NCBI GenBank assembly: GCA_002914805.1
Contig: JXTB01000493.1
Span: forward strand, 157,588-221,587
DNA from: Parasponia andersonii
Taxonomy: Eukaryota; Streptophyta; Magnoliopsida; Rosales; Cannabaceae
Direction of reading: 5' to 3'
Length of the DNA: 64,000 nt
Below the pieces are notes generated by a model, which worked only from the letters and a program-made list of their open reading frames with translations, was not told the origin of the DNA and searched no databases. Position 1 is the stretch's first letter. Each line of letters starts with the position of its first letter. The translations under genes were made by a program, and so were the position numbers. Below, one piece after another: positions 50,728 through 64,000 of the stretch.

Positions 50728-53440
50728 GAAAAATCTTATCGGCATGCAAGGCATTTTTCTATAATCCAATATAATTAGGAATAGTTAGTCTCTAATAAAT
50801 ATCAATGTATATTATAAAATCTAATAGTTCTTATAAAGTCTCTAAATATTCAAAATAAATACTATATAGTGAAAATTATAATCTAATAAATTCAAAATGA
50901 TCAACCTTCTAAATCTTTATATTTTCTCAATCAAGATGAACAAATTCCTCTCTTTAAACTATACACCCAAGTTACTACCAAATAAGTTATTCTTTGTGAA
51001 CCTATTAATTGACAATCTTTAAAACATAGGAGAAAAAAATAAAAGAGTAACTTAGAAACCTAATAAGTAACCAATAACCTTATCTAGCTAGAATAAGCAT
51101 ATTTAAACCAAAAATCATTAACAAATATTTTTCAGAATAAATTTAGTTTTAGAAATTAATACTTTAGAAAATAATCAAATCAAATTGTTTGGAATATAAT
51201 ATAACAAAAATAAGTAATAAGTTTCTAAATCTCATTCAGTCAAAATACTCATTTCAATTATACTTCTATGTAGTTTTTGGCGACTATGGCTACACTTAAC
51301 CCTTGTAACTAGATCTGAATCTGCCATTATCTTCTATAGTCGGGTCTGAATATGCCACAAATAACCTACATAACTAAATTTGAATATATTATATTTAACC
51401 ATTGTAGCTAGATTCACATTCAGTACGTATTATCTATATATAACACCTGTGGACTGAGTCCACATTGTATAATCATTGAAGAGAGCTTCAGAACACTTAT
51501 TACAATAACAAATCATAAACGATTTCACTTTCATCTCATTTCAAAATAATTTTCATGTAACAATATTCAATAACAATTTTATATACTTAATCCATATTTT
51601 GGTACAAAAACAACAATCAGGTCAGCTTATGATTTGTTTTATAAAAATAATCATGTTCAATAAACAATTTTATTAAAAAAAATTTTATTTGCCGAAACCA
51701 TATTTTGACTTAAAATCATTTTTTCTAAGAAAATGTTTGATAAACATGAGTTTATTAGAAATAATAAAGTATTTCATTTCATAATAAGGAAAAACTACTA
51801 GCAAAGATCAAAAGTTACTTATCTTATTCGTTTTGCCTATTTAATCAAAATGATCAATATAATTATTCAAGTACCTATTATTACATAACCGCATATAAGT
51901 ATTAAATTATTGAAATCATATTCTAATCATACCAAAATAAAATAATGACTACTTGATGCCCACGATATCTTCTATGGTTAAGTCTATAGTTTATCCCAAC
52001 AATATCAATTTCTCATGATTCACAATAATCTTAACTTTTCTCCATAAATTACTCGACTTAGGGAATAAATTTGACAAGTTATAAGGATCCTAATAGTGCA
52101 AAAAATGCGGTTGTAGGCTTTATAGGTGATCCATATAAACCTAAAAACTATTGTCATATTTTGTTAAAAATACCTAAAGTTTCATATTTTTCAAGATTCT
52201 TAGTACTTATTTCAATAAGCTGTAAATCTCTAGTTATAAGTCCATTTTTTTATGAATTATATATTGTTGAAAACCTTGTTCAATAAACTTTCCAACCATA
52301 TATAATATAACCCAATCAGACTATTAAAAGGATCTGAAAAGTTAGTCAAAACTACTAGTGTATCTTCTTCCACCATCGTGAAACATTCAAAAATCTATGA
52401 CTTTCTATTTATCAAACCAAATTACTCAATTTTGATTTTATTTGAATAATAAAATCACAAGCTAAATTATATACCAAATTAATCCCCAAAATTCATAAAT
52501 ACTTAATGGGAAAGGTTAAAACTCTAACCCTAGATATTCAATTCCAATCCTAAAATCTAACTAATATATGAAATTGAATCTGCCAAGAATTTATTATCTT
52601 AAGAGTGAGTCTTAATAATCCTTAACAATAGCCTTCTTATTCTTCTTCTCATAACTATAGAGTTGTCTACTCTTTCTCTATTTTTAACAGAGTATATGTA
52701 TAAGAAAAACTAAGCAGATTATTAAAGACTCTTAGAGTATCTTCGAGAGAAATATTCAATTACTAAATTAACCCCCAAAATTACTATTAATTGAGGGCTA
52801 TATAGTATTTTTATTTTATCCTTATATTACTTATTTAATATGAATAATTCTTTTTTTTTTTGTGGTACGGGTTATTACACTTTAGCCTTTTCTTTTCTAT
52901 TACGACTATTACCTCAACCATAAATATGTGAAACCCATTTCAAGAGAACAAAAAGAAAAGAGACATTATTTTATTTGTCTTGTCAAGTGGCCAACATTCA
53001 AACATCTCACATACACAAAGTAATAGAAGGAAATAAATTGACAAAATGGCATGGGAGATGGGACATACCTTCAAAGTGTCCTAGTCCACGACCATAGTGA
53101 ACAGGACACATACTAAATAAACATGAGTGTTTCTTGACATAAATCCTTTTTTGTCTCTACTCCATCATTTTCCAGAATGCCAATCTTCTCCCATCTTCCC
53201 AGAAGTGACATTTTTTTTTCCAAAATGCCACCAACTAATCCCAAGGACCCCAAATATGATAAAATAGTTACAACCATGTATGTTAGTACAATTAGAAGTC
53301 CTTTATACCACCAATAAGATACATCAGAAGGGCTTATGCACTAGATGCCCAATAAATCCAAAGTGAAAACAAAATCGAAAGTAGATATAATGGCATAACT
53401 TCCTTTCTGACGTGATCTTGCCATTAGAGACGGACAAATT
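50728..53440. other. Gene-free AT-rich intergenic DNA
   Basis: No coding sequence. A short degenerate repeat near 51280-51440 carries variants of GTAACTAGATCTGAATCTGCCA about 50 bp apart. Nothing else stands out. Confidence 0.5.
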
Positions 53441-53804
53441 CACTACTACAAAAGCATGCTTAGACATTGGTTAAAAACCGATATTTAACTACTTAGACTG
53501 TAGAAACTAAGAAATAGTTTAAACACCAAGAACATAATCTACTAATGAATAAAAGATCAATACAAAATGAACATCAGGTTTTACATGGTTTAGATTCTCA
53601 ATAAGAGAATCCTACATCCAAGAAAGGGGTAATTCCCTTAGCTTGATCCATTGTTGTAAAAGAGAACAATACACCCCAGTCCCTCACTGTACACACAAGA
53701 GAAATTAAGTACAAGCTGCAACCCAGAAGTTTTTCTAGAACCTCACTGCTCTCTTATCTTCTCTCCAACCCAAACGATTGGATCACCAACTACCTTGAGC
53801 CTAT
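53441..53804. mobile_element. CACTA-type transposon end
   Basis: CACTACTACAAAA at 53441 is the classic terminal motif of plant CACTA (EnSpm) elements. It is followed by a small palindromic subterminal stretch, GGTTAAAAACCGATATTTAAC, split by the repeat centre. The right part (TTTTACATGGTTTAGATTCTC, CCTACATCCAAG at about 53580-53620) instead resembles an LTR fragment of another element. The segment runs into the copia insertion, and the opposite CACTA end was not found with confidence. Confidence 0.4.
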
Positions 53805-55035
53805 TGTTAGGGTTTATGTCCTAAAAATATGTATATTTTGGATATTTATTGAATTAATAAAATGACATTTTTTTATTTGAATTTGTGTATAATTGGTATG
53901 TCATTAAATATAAGAAAATCCTTGGTTTATTTTTGTAATCATAAATTTAGCATATAAATATTATATATATGAGGATTAAATTTATGGAAAATAAACTAGA
54001 TATAGTCCGTAATAATTAATTAAAGTTTGGGATATTTAATTAAATATTATTAGTACAGTCAATTAACATTGAGAATGTAATAGTCTTATCCGGACTATTG
54101 ATGTGTTGACATCACAATGGAGGTATTTTATATAATTTGATTATATAGGACTAGACCAGATATGATTTGAATCTCATATAAATTCCGTTAACTATTGAGA
54201 GTTTAAATAATGTCACTAGATGATCATATGTAGATCAATCTTAATCCTGAATAGTTATAGACTCCTATTTATAACATTATGTTCTTTAACATGCTTGTTA
54301 AATGTTTGTTTTTAAACAGATCGAAATACTTGTATCTTGGGAGCATGGTGAGATGAGTAGCTGGGAATGTAACTTACATATATGGAATTCATTCCTTCCA
54401 TTAGGAAGCTAGAAAAATGATTCCCTAGTGTATTAATTCAGGACTAAAACAGTTTGAGTACTCAATTTATAATAGATTTATAAATTAATTGTTCATTAGA
54501 GAATCAATGGTATACAAAGATAAAGATATAATTGGAGAGGTAAACGGAATATAACCTAGCTCTAATTATGAATTGTCTATGGAGGATTGAACTACATGTA
54601 ATGATTAAATCGATGGACTGCTCATTATTTTCTGAGTAAATTAATTCTGTAATTTCAAGAGTGCAATTCCAGATTTTTAGTGAAGTAATACTGGAATTAA
54701 TAAATTAGACAAATTAATTAAAGAGTTTAATTAATTGTCATAATTTATTGGAGCTTGAATTACAGGTCTATAGATCCCCAATTCCACCTCTTACAAACAC
54801 TGTACTAGATATTACATTATTTCTGTTACCGCACATTTTGTCTAGATAAATAGTTTATCTATATGTAAATAATAATTGTTATTAATTAATTAATTTAAAT
54901 TTATGGAAATCTAAGTCTCCTAATTTGTTTAAATTTTGAATTTAAAAATATCTAATTATCAGATAATTAGATAAATAGAAATTGAGAAACTAACTGAAAG
55001 TGAAATACTCTTCCTTGAAGGAGTGAATTATCTGC

Positions 55036-55072
<37 letters not shown>

Positions 55073-55587
55073 TTAATTAGATTAAATAGATATATATATA
55101 TATATATATAAAAGATTACATTTTTTTTAAACTATTCACGTTTTCATTAAAATGTTATATATATATATATGTTATTATGNNNNNNNNNNNNNNNNNNNAA
55201 TAAGTAGAGACTACGTATTATTTTCTACTGAGCCACCAAAAATTACAGAAAAAAAGAAGAAAGTCTTCATATTCTCTATAGAACAAACCCTTGCAATCTC
55301 ATGTGTTAAGAAAATTATAAGGGACTAAAGTGTGAGTTTAAGAGATTATACGCAACGCCCACACATTCATCCAGTTGTGCTTGAGGCTTAGATTGGAAGA
55401 TCGTGACTGAGAAGATAGTAAAATTAGGATCTGCTGATAGGCTACAAGAGGTATTAGATCTATTCTTTTTGTATGTTCCTATTTGCTATGAATTAGTACT
55501 ATACACTCATATAGTCAATTGTTTTGAGAAAATTTTTGAATGTTCCTGAGCCAATCTTCCCCTGCGAAAATTATTTTAATTCCAACA
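53805..55587 (+). repeat. 5' LTR of the copia element
   Basis: Starts TGTTAGGGTTTATG and ends TTCCAACA. It holds (TA)n tracts near 55040-55065 and 55094-55110 and a 19-base N gap at 55180-55198. It is matched along its length by 61155-62984. Confidence 0.9.
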
Positions 55588-57180
55588 ATTGGTACAAGAG
55601 CGGTTATATGAGTATATAGTATTAATTATTTGTATGCATGAGTGAGCATTGCATTATTTTTATATGTATTTGATGATGAATAGATAAGTTATCATTTGAT
55701 GGATGTACAGTTGATATTTAGTCGTTAATTATATGGTTCCTTAGGTTTTAATTTTTTTTAACAATTTATTTTGATTAGATCAAAATATGTAAACCCTAAT
55801 TTTGGGGTATAGGTTTTGTTGTATTTTTATTTTCTTTTTCTTTGTACTGTACAAAGACGAGGATAGAGATGCGCTTGAAGCCGACCCGCCAAAAATTTTT
55901 TTTTTAAATATAATATATATTATTAATATATTAATATATATATTTATTATATATATAAAAAAAANCCAAATGATAATTTAGATAATTATATGGGCTAGGC
56001 TAGTTTTATAGAAACTATTTACAATAATATCACCTCTTACAAATCAGATTTGTAAAAATACCAAAGGAAGAGAGGAGACGCAAGAAGACCAGCAGATAGC
56101 TTTCAGGCCTGCGTGCTTTTAACTCTTTATAATTTTATTATTTTATTAGGTTGTAATTTCCTAAGGAACCCGGCCAAATATCATTTTATTTTATCTTATT
56201 GTTATATTATATGTGAAATGTATAACATGACCATGCATAATAATCTGTCATTCATTATACCTACTCATGGTCATTTATGAATATCATGCATACATGTTAT
56301 ATTCACGCTAAAATAGTTTAGTTAGAATATGATTAATTTAATTAGATTAAATAATTAAATAGGAATAAAAAATTGAATAATGTGATTTAAGTTTAATAGT
56401 TAAATTTTGATGATATCACACTTATTTAATTTAGGCTATCCTTATTAATTAGATTAATTAGATTAGCCAAATTATTCCTATAATAATAAATTTAGATTTT
56501 TAGAAAATCTAATAATTTATTTAGGACCAATAAGATTGGACCAATAGATTAACCTAGAAAATTATATTAGATATAATAACTAGGTTAAATAAAACATTAG
56601 ATGTTTATTAGTAAAAACACATAAGATTTTCAAATAATGAGTGGGAGAGGGGTATATGACAATATATCCTACGGTCTCCATTATTAATTAAGCATCGTGA
56701 GATTTAATTGGCACCTAGAGACGCTTAGATTTTGTCCTCTCTACGGAGGGTGTCCATTTAAATTAATAACAAAGCTTGATTTCCTAGAGATAGAATTTTA
56801 GAATGTATTTCAAAATTGACCTACCCTATGGTGGCAATGAGTTAAGTTGCTAAAATCTGAAATAATGGGTTATACTCATGAGGATACAATTAAATTGTTA
56901 ATGGTATCCTGACCATAAAACGGTAGTTAATAAATAAAAGAAAATATAAGATATTTTGATGTTTTATTTATTAATTGAGAATATCACAATTCAATTAATA
57001 ATTATGTGACCTATCCTACGACGACACCTAATTAGAGAAAATTGAATTACCGTGGAATTAGTAAATAAGTTTATGTGTTTACTTACTTGCATCATACATT
57101 GCGTTTACTATTCCGAATTCTTTGTGATATTTATTTTCAAATATGTTGAATGTTGTTTTATTTATTTAATTTCAGCAAAC
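55588..57180. other. Copia leader, non-coding
   Basis: Between the primer-binding site and the gag-like start (ATG at 57181). It is long for a copia leader, AT-rich, has one N at 55965, and shows no ORF. Confidence 0.6.
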
Positions 57181-60100
57181 ATGTCAACCTCGAATCCCAT
57201 TATCACTTTACTCGTAAATGAAAAATTAACTGGAGATAATTTTATCAAGTGGAAAAGTAATATGAATATCGTGCTTGTTAGTGAAGACTACAAGTTTATG
57301 CTTACGGATGAATGTCCTCCACAACTCGCCGCTAATGCTACTCGTGTTGTACGAGAAAGCTATAAAAAGTAGACTCATGCCAATAATAAAGCTCGCTACT
57401 ACATGTTAGCAGGCATGATCGATGTGCTTAGAGCTAAGCACGAAAAGATGGAGACTGCTTATAAGATAATAGATTCTCTTCAGGCCATGTTTGGGTAACA
57501 ATCTGATCAATCTTGCCATGATGCCATTAAAATTGCTATGAATGCAAAGATGAAGAGAGGAACTCCAGTGAGAGATCATGTTTTGAACATGATCAATTAC
57601 TTTGGAGAGGCTGAAGTTCACGGGGCTATGATTGATGACCGCACCTAAGTAAGTATGATTCTGAAATCACTCTCACCTGATTTTCTTCAGTTCAAGAGCA
57701 ACTATGTTATGAACAAGTTAAATTATACGATGACTCAACTGCTCAATGAACTGCAAACCTTCGAATCAATATCGAAAGATAAAGGTAAAGATGGCTCAGC
57801 AACTGTTGCTGAAGCAAATGTTGCAGAAGAAAATCCCTCTACCTCTAACAAAAATAAGAAGAGGAAGAACAAGGGTGCCTTTGGGTCTAAGCCTAAAAAG
57901 AACAAGAAGGGCAACATGAGCACCAACAAGAACAACTCCAAAGACAAAAAGTCTAAGGAAAAGGGCATTGGAAGAGAAACTGTAACAAGGATCTCTCCGA
58001 ATTGAAAGAGAAGAAGAAAAGTAAATATGATTTACTTGTTTTAGAAGCTTGTTTAGTGGAAGAAGATTTATTTGATATATCTCCCCGGATAGTTGATTTA
58101 GGAGCCACTAATCATGTTTGTTCTTCTTTTCAGATGCTTAGTTCTTTAAGGGAACTTACCGATGGAGAATTCACGATGAGAGTAGAAAATGGAGCTAAAG
58201 TTTCGGCAAAAGCAGTGGGAGTCGTCCGTCTTCATTTTTAAAATAAATTTTTGTTATTGAACAATTTTTACTTTATTCCTAGTTTTCGTAGGAATTTGAT
58301 TTCTATTTCAAGACTATTTGAACAAATGTTTGGTGTTTCTTTTCAATAATGAGATTATTATTTCTAGAATTAGTTTAAATATTTGTTCTGCAAAAATAGA
58401 GAATGGACTTTACATGTTAAGGCTAGACGAATAATCATTGCTTAATACCGAAATATTTAAAGTAGAATATCCCAAACCTAAAAAGCAAAAAATTTCTCAA
58501 GACAACGATACATATCTTTGGCACCTTAGGTTAGGGTATATTAATCTAGATAGGATAAACGGGCTAGTAAAGGATGGTCCTTTGAGAGAGCTAAAAGTTA
58601 GCACTCTACCAGTTTGTGAATCTTGTCTGGAAGGAAAAATGACTAAGAGATCTTTCTTAGCAAAGGGCGAAAGAGCCAAAGAACCGCTTGAGCTTGTGCA
58701 TGGCGATGTATGTGGTCCATTGAATGTACAAACAAGAGGTGGTTACGAATACTTTGTCACATTTATTGATGATTATTCAAGATATGGATATGTGTACCTA
58801 ATGCAAAGAAAATCTGAAACCTTTGAAGAGTTCAAAGAATTCACAGCAGAAGTTGAAAAGTAATTAGGTAAGTAATTAAAAATTCTTCGATCAGATCGAG
58901 AAGGTGAATACCTTGATAATGAATTCAAGGATCACTTGCTGGAGAATGGCATCCTATCCCAACTCACAGCACCTGGAACACCACAACAAAATGGTGTTGC
59001 AAAAAGGAGAAATCGAATGTTGCTTGATATTGTTAGATCAATGATAAGCTACTCGTCCCTACCACTCTTATTCTGGGGTTATACACTACAAACCGCTATT
59101 TACATTTTGAATGTAGTACCTTCCAAGTCTATCCAAAGACACCTTTAGAGTTATGGAATGGGCATAGACCTAGTTTACGTCATATTCGTATATGGGGGTG
59201 CCCAGCACATGTACTGAAAGGAAAGACTGGAAAGCTAGAATCATGTACAGAGGTTTGTTTATTTGTAGGTTATCCAAAAGGTACAAGAGGAGGTTTATTT
59301 TATAGTCCTCAAGACAAAAAGGTATTTGTATCGACAAATGCCACTTTTCTTGAAAATGACTATATGACAGACTTGAAACCTCGAAGTAAAGTTGTACTAG
59401 ATGAATTACTTTCTAATTAGATTGGACCACAACCAACAACAATTGTTGAATGACAAAATTATGAGACCACTATTCTAGATCAGAATACCTTGGCAACTCG
59501 ACGTAGTGAGAGGGTTATTAGACCACCTGCTCGCTACAGGGAAGTTGGAGAAGCATATGTTGCTATTTCTGATAGTAGCCAAGATGACCCATTGACATAC
59601 AAGCATGTAATGGAAGATTCTGATGAAAAATGGCAAGAGGCTATGAACCAAGAAATAGAATCCATGTATTCCAATTCTATCTGGAAACTTGTAGATCCAC
59701 CTGAAGATGTCAGGCCCATTAGATGTAAATAGATTTATAAAAGAAAAAGAGATACAGATAGAAAAATTGAAACGTTCAAAGCAAGGTTAGTAGCAAAGGG
59801 TTATACCCAAAAAGAGGGAGTTGATTATGAAGAGACTTTCTCTCCAGTAGCCATGCTTAAATCCATACATATCCTCTTATCTATTGCCACATGTTTAGAC
59901 TATGAAATATGGCAAATGGATGTCAAGATAGCCTTTTTGAATGGCTATCTTAAAGAAAACATTTATATCGTGCAACTAGAAGGTTTTGTAGCTAAAGGCC
60001 AAGAGCAGAAAGTTTGCAAGCTACATAGATCCATTTATGGACTTTAGCAAGCTTCGAGATCATAGAATCTAGGATTTGAAGAGACGATCAAGTCTTAGGG

Positions 60101-61154
60101 TTTCAATCAAAATGTTGATGAACCTTGTGTATACAAGTACATCAAAGACAAGAAAATGGTCTTCCTAGTTCTTTATGTAGATGATATTTTGCTTATTGGG
60201 AATAATGTGGAAATATTATCTAATGTAAAGAAATGGCTAGCTGAGCAATTCTAAATGAAAGATTTGGGAGAAGTAAGTTATGTGCTTGAGATCCAAATTA
60301 TTCGAGATCGCAAGAACAGACTTTTGGCACTGTCTCAAGCATCTTACATTGATAAGGTGCTCATTCATTTTCCGATGCAAAACTCCAAGAAAGGACAGTT
60401 GCCTTCTCGACATGGAGTTATCCTTTCTAAAGAGCAATATTCCAAGACACCTCAAGAGGAAGAGGATATGAAATAGGTTCCTTATGTATCTGTAGTTGAC
60501 AGCCTTATGTACGCCATGTTGTGTACTAGGCCTGAAATATGCTACGCAGTAGGGATAGTTAGTCGTTTTCAATCAAATCCAGGATTAGATCACTAGATAG
60601 CGGTAAAGCATATTCTCAAGTATCTTAGGAAAACGAGAAATTATATGTTAGTTTATTCAAGTCAAGACTTGATTCCTACTTGTTATATTGATTCTGATTT
60701 TCAATCAGACAAAGATACTCGAAAGTCGACGTCTAGGTCAGTGTTCACTCTTGGTGGTGGAGCCATTGACTGGAGAAATATTAAATAATCCAGTACTGCA
60801 GATTCTATTATGGAAACAGAATACATAGCAGCTTGTGAAGCAGCTAAAGAAACAGTTTGACTCAAAAAGTTCTTTACTAATTTGGAAGTTATTCCAAATA
60901 TGGATAAGCCATTGACTTTATACTGCGACAACAGTGGAGCGGTGGCGAATTCAAAAGAACCAAGAAGTCAAAAGAAAGGAAAGCATATAGAGAGGAAGTA
61001 TCATCTGATTAGAGAGATAGTACATCGAGGAGACGTAGTCGTTATGAAGATAGCATCCGAAAATAACATTGCTGATCCTTTTATAAAAACGCTTCCAGCG
61101 AAAACTTTTGAGAGTCATTTAGAGAGTTTAGGATTGAGAGACATGTCTCACCTG

Positions 61155-62984
61155 CTTTAGGACTTATGCCCTAAAAGCATGTATATTTTGGATATTTATT
61201 GAATTAATAAAATGACATTTTCTATTTGAATTTGTGCATAATTGGTATGTCATTAAATATCAAAAAATCTCTGCTTTATTTATGTGACCATAAATTTAGC
61301 ATATAAGTGTTATATACATGAGGATTAAATTTATGGATAATAAACTAAATATAATCCGTAATAATTAATTAAAGTTTGAGATTTTTAATTAAATATTATT
61401 AGTACAGTCCATTAACATTGAGAATGGAATAGTCTTATCCAGACTATTGATGTGTTGACATCACAATGGAGGTACTTTATATAATTTGATTATATAGGAC
61501 TGGACTAGATATGATTTGAATCTCACATAAATTCCGTTAACTGTTAAGAGTTCAAATAATGTCACTAGATGATCATATGTAGATCAATCTTAATCCTGAG
61601 TAGTTATAGACTCCTATTTATAGCATTATATTCTTCGACATACTTATTAAATGTTTGTTTTTAAACAGATCGAAATACTTGTATCTTGGGAGTATAATGA
61701 GATGAGTAGTTGGGAATGTAACTTACAGATATGGAATCCATTCCTTCTATTAGGAAGCTAGAAAGATGATTCCCTAGTGTATTGATTCAGGACTTGAACA
61801 GTTTGAGTACTCAATTTGTAATAGATTTATAAATTAATTGTTCATTAAAGAATCAACGGTACACAAGGATAAAGATGTAATTGGAGAGGTAAACGGAATA
61901 TAACCTAGCTCTAATTATGAATTGTCTATGGAGGATTGAACTACATGTAATGATTAAATCGATAGACTGCTCACTGTTTTCTGAGTAAATTAATTTTATA
62001 ATTTCAAGAGTGCAATTCTGGATTTTTAGTGGAGTAATACTGGAATTAATAAATTAGACAAATTAATTAAAGAGTTTAATTAATTGTCATAATTTATTGG
62101 AGCTTGAATTACAGGTTCATAGGTCCTCAATTCCACCTCTTATAAACATTGTACTGGATATTACATTATTTATGTTATTACACATTTTGTCTAGATAAAT
62201 AGTTTATCTATATATAATTAATAACTTTAATTAATTAATTAATTTTGAATTAATTAATTTAAATTTATGGAGAGATAAGTTTCCTAATTTATTTAAATTT
62301 TGAATTTAAAAATTTCTAATTATCAGATAATTAGATAAATAGAAATTGAGAAACTGACTGAAAGTGAAATACTCTTCCTTGAAGGAGTGAATTATCTGCT
62401 AGTTTATATATATATATATATATATATTAATTAGATTATATAGATATATATATATAATTTTACATTTTTTTTAAACTATTCACGTTTTCATTAAAACGTT
62501 ATATATATATATATTTATGATTTTATTAATATATATTATTTATTAAATAGTTTAATAAATATATATATATATATAAAGAAAATCCTAGCAGAAAGAGAGA
62601 GAGAGACTATGTATTATTTTCTACTGAGTCTCCAAAAATTACAGAGAAAAAGAAGAAAGTCTTCCTACTCTCTATAGAATAAACCCTTGCAATCTCATGT
62701 GTTGAGAAAATTGTAAGGGCTTAAAGTGTGAGTTTAAGAGATTGTACGCAACGCCCACACGTTCATCTAGTTGTGCTTGAGGTTTGGATTAAAAGATCGT
62801 GGTTGAGAAGACAGTATAGCTAAGATCCGCTGATAGGCTACAAGAGGTATTAGATATATTCTCTTTGTATGTTCCTATTTGCTATAAATTAATACTATAC
62901 ACTCATATAGTCAATTGTTTTGAGAAAATTTTTGAATGTTCCTGGACTAATCTTCCACTGCGAAAATCGTTTTTTATTCCAATA
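61155..62984 (+). repeat. 3' LTR of the copia element
   Basis: Matches the 5' LTR from TTAGGACTTATGCC to ATTCCAATA. The polyprotein reading frame runs a few bases into it. It contains (TA)n tracts and a (GA)n run near 62595-62608. Confidence 0.9.
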
Positions 62985-62989
62985 CCTAT

Positions 62990-63337
62990 AGGTAGTAACC
63001 CATACCCTTCTGGTTCAGAGAGCATGAACCAAGCACCTGCATCAGAATCTCTATTGTAGTACTTTTGTATACGAATATTCAACAGGTTATCAATCATCGC
63101 ATATATAGCTAGTATGTTTTGCCCTAACCTTGGACCGCATATCTTTACATAATTATGCAAAAATACGTATATAGTACAAATATAACGTATGCACCAATAT
63201 ACGAATACATAACATATATAGACAGAATTTTTATATACAAATACGTACATATGTTTCATGCATATAATTCTATGTCCTCAGCTGGACTTGTTTACCTTTA
63301 AAGGTAACATATTAAAGAAACATTTTCAAGTTGAAAG
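62990..63337. other. 3' flank of the FRO-like gene
   Basis: Non-coding DNA between the copia target duplication and the FRO-like stop codon. It is rich in ATACGTA-like phrases (ATACGAATA, AATACGTA). The 3' UTR should lie here. Confidence 0.5.
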
Positions 63338-63507
63338 CTAGAGGTCAAAACCATGACTGTTGAAGTGGAAGATTGGATGATCCCTTTCTCTCCTTATACT
63401 GTGTGACCTGATATCTCTAGCAACACTTGCATGCAGGGTTGCAGGACCACATACGATAACCCCGACATCTACATGGCCCCAACGCTGAGATAGGTACGCA
63501 AAAATTT
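63338..63507 (-). CDS. FRO: Ferric reduction oxidase-like gene, last exon
   Basis: The minus-strand exon starts after a CTGCAG acceptor (63508-63513) and ends in a stop at 63338-63340. It encodes about 56 residues: [20 protein letters not shown], then CGPAT, a basic helix ([16 protein letters not shown]) and [21 protein letters not shown] is the typical C-terminal NAD(P)H-binding motif of the ferric reductase superfamily, and the final FHFNSH-FDL motif resembles plant FRO proteins, perhaps the FRO8 type. FRO enzymes move electrons from NADPH across a membrane to ferric chelates. The upstream exons lie beyond 64000 or were not seen in the last 490 bp. A decayed copy of this exon is at 46211-46372. 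The copia element lies about 350 bp past the stop. Confidence 0.7.
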
Positions 63508-64000
63508 CTGCAGAAGAAGAGAAGAAAAATCTTCGGCAAGCAAAAGATTGTCTAAGAAACTAGTGGAAGAAATTTAACCTTCAAGAATAAGAGTTCATAG
63601 TTGTTTGTTTAATTGTAAATGTAGAAACATATTTCAATAACTAAAAGATAAAACCAAAGAATCCTATAAATGCGTCTAACTACAACAAAACGTCGTAGTT
63701 TTATAATTTACTCCCTTCTATGTGCCATCCTCTAATGATCGCACTACTACTTGTGAAAGTGTTAGGAACCCATTTTCTTCTTCATAGTAGCAAGTTGGGA
63801 TCATCATAGACTAAGAAATTAATAATTTTCATGTAAGACAATTTTTTGGTCAACTAGAAGACATGTTGGTGCAAGAGAAAATGCAACTAAGAGAAAAAAT
63901 ATTGTTTGTTCTTTTACATAGTTGCTATATGGAATTATCGTTACATACCGAGTCAGACTTAGCTTGGCTATCAATTTAATTAAGCCAATGCGATTCAACA
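63508..64000. other. Putative FRO-like intron sequence
   Basis: Upstream of the FRO-like exon on its strand, with no further exon recognised. CACTACTAC at 63742 is CACTA-like, but no partner or subterminal motif supports it. Confidence 0.4.

Larger units (their letters stand above)
53805..62984 (+). mobile_element. Ty1/copia retrotransposon, broken
   Basis: A 9.18-kb insertion with a perfect 5-bp target duplication, CCTAT at 53800-53804 and 62985-62989. Parts in order: 5' LTR (53805-55587), a primer-binding site beginning near 55590 (TGGTACAAGAG, a variant of the usual TGGTATCAGAG), a 1.6-kb leader, gag-like sequence (about 57.2-58.2 kb), integrase (about 58.4-59.3 kb), reverse transcriptase (about 59.7-60.4 kb, with LYVDD), RNase H (about 60.8-61.15 kb) and 3' LTR (61155-62984). 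Domain order integrase before RT is diagnostic of copia. The coding part is broken, with about ten or more breaks. The LTRs agree at roughly 94-95% by eye, suggesting an age of the order of two million years at common plant rates. Confidence 0.92.

Noticed and set aside
52071-52286. 71-residue + strand frame
   Set aside because: AT-rich sequence without a domain, splice context or homologue that I recognise.
63742-63754. Second CACTACTAC motif
   Set aside because: Only nine bases match, the next bases differ from the CACTA end consensus, and there is no subterminal repeat.

Overview
The window is AT-rich nuclear DNA of a dicot plant, probably a rosid. Evidence is intron-rich genes with GT-AG borders, a KORRIGAN-type GH9 cellulase, an MLO gene, a plant VTT (SNARE-associated) membrane protein, a ferric-reductase-like gene end, and Ty3/gypsy Tat, Ty1/copia, hAT, CACTA-like and MITE insertions. 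I did not assign a species. The assembly has two runs of N (19127-19760, 55180-55198) and single Ns at 4239 and 55965.

Layout. 1-4431: right part of a Tat-lineage gypsy element in + orientation, with an antisense ORF on the minus strand, a hairpin, a polypurine tract and a 3' LTR. 4432-10947: gene-free AT-rich DNA with a degenerate repeat array and two MITE-like foldbacks. 10948-21232: a second Tat element in - orientation, flanked by ACTAA. It carries gag-like and integrase-like remnants, two tandem-repeat arrays and an antisense ORF with its own TATA box; one of its LTRs is split by a younger LTR-type insertion.

21.2-41.6 kb is the gene block: a VTT/TVP38-like gene (+), a truncated MLO copy (-), a complete 14-exon MLO gene (-) and a complete 6-exon KOR gene (-). 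The MLO copy and its 5' flank form a partial tandem duplication. 41.6-64 kb is mostly transposon: a 300 bp MITE, a decayed last exon of a ferric reduction oxidase (FRO), a 3.45 kb hAT element with terminal inverted repeats and a near-matching 8 bp target duplication, a CACTA-type end, a 9.18 kb copia element with a perfect CCTAT duplication, and the intact last exon of an FRO gene that continues beyond the right edge.

The host genes are not an operon. KOR acts in cellulose synthesis, MLO is a seven-transmembrane calmodulin-binding family, the VTT protein is an endomembrane protein and FRO reduces ferric iron. The most unusual signal is the antisense gene of the two Tat elements, together with a 17-bp hairpin beside the 3' LTR whose arms change in a pairing-preserving way between the copies.
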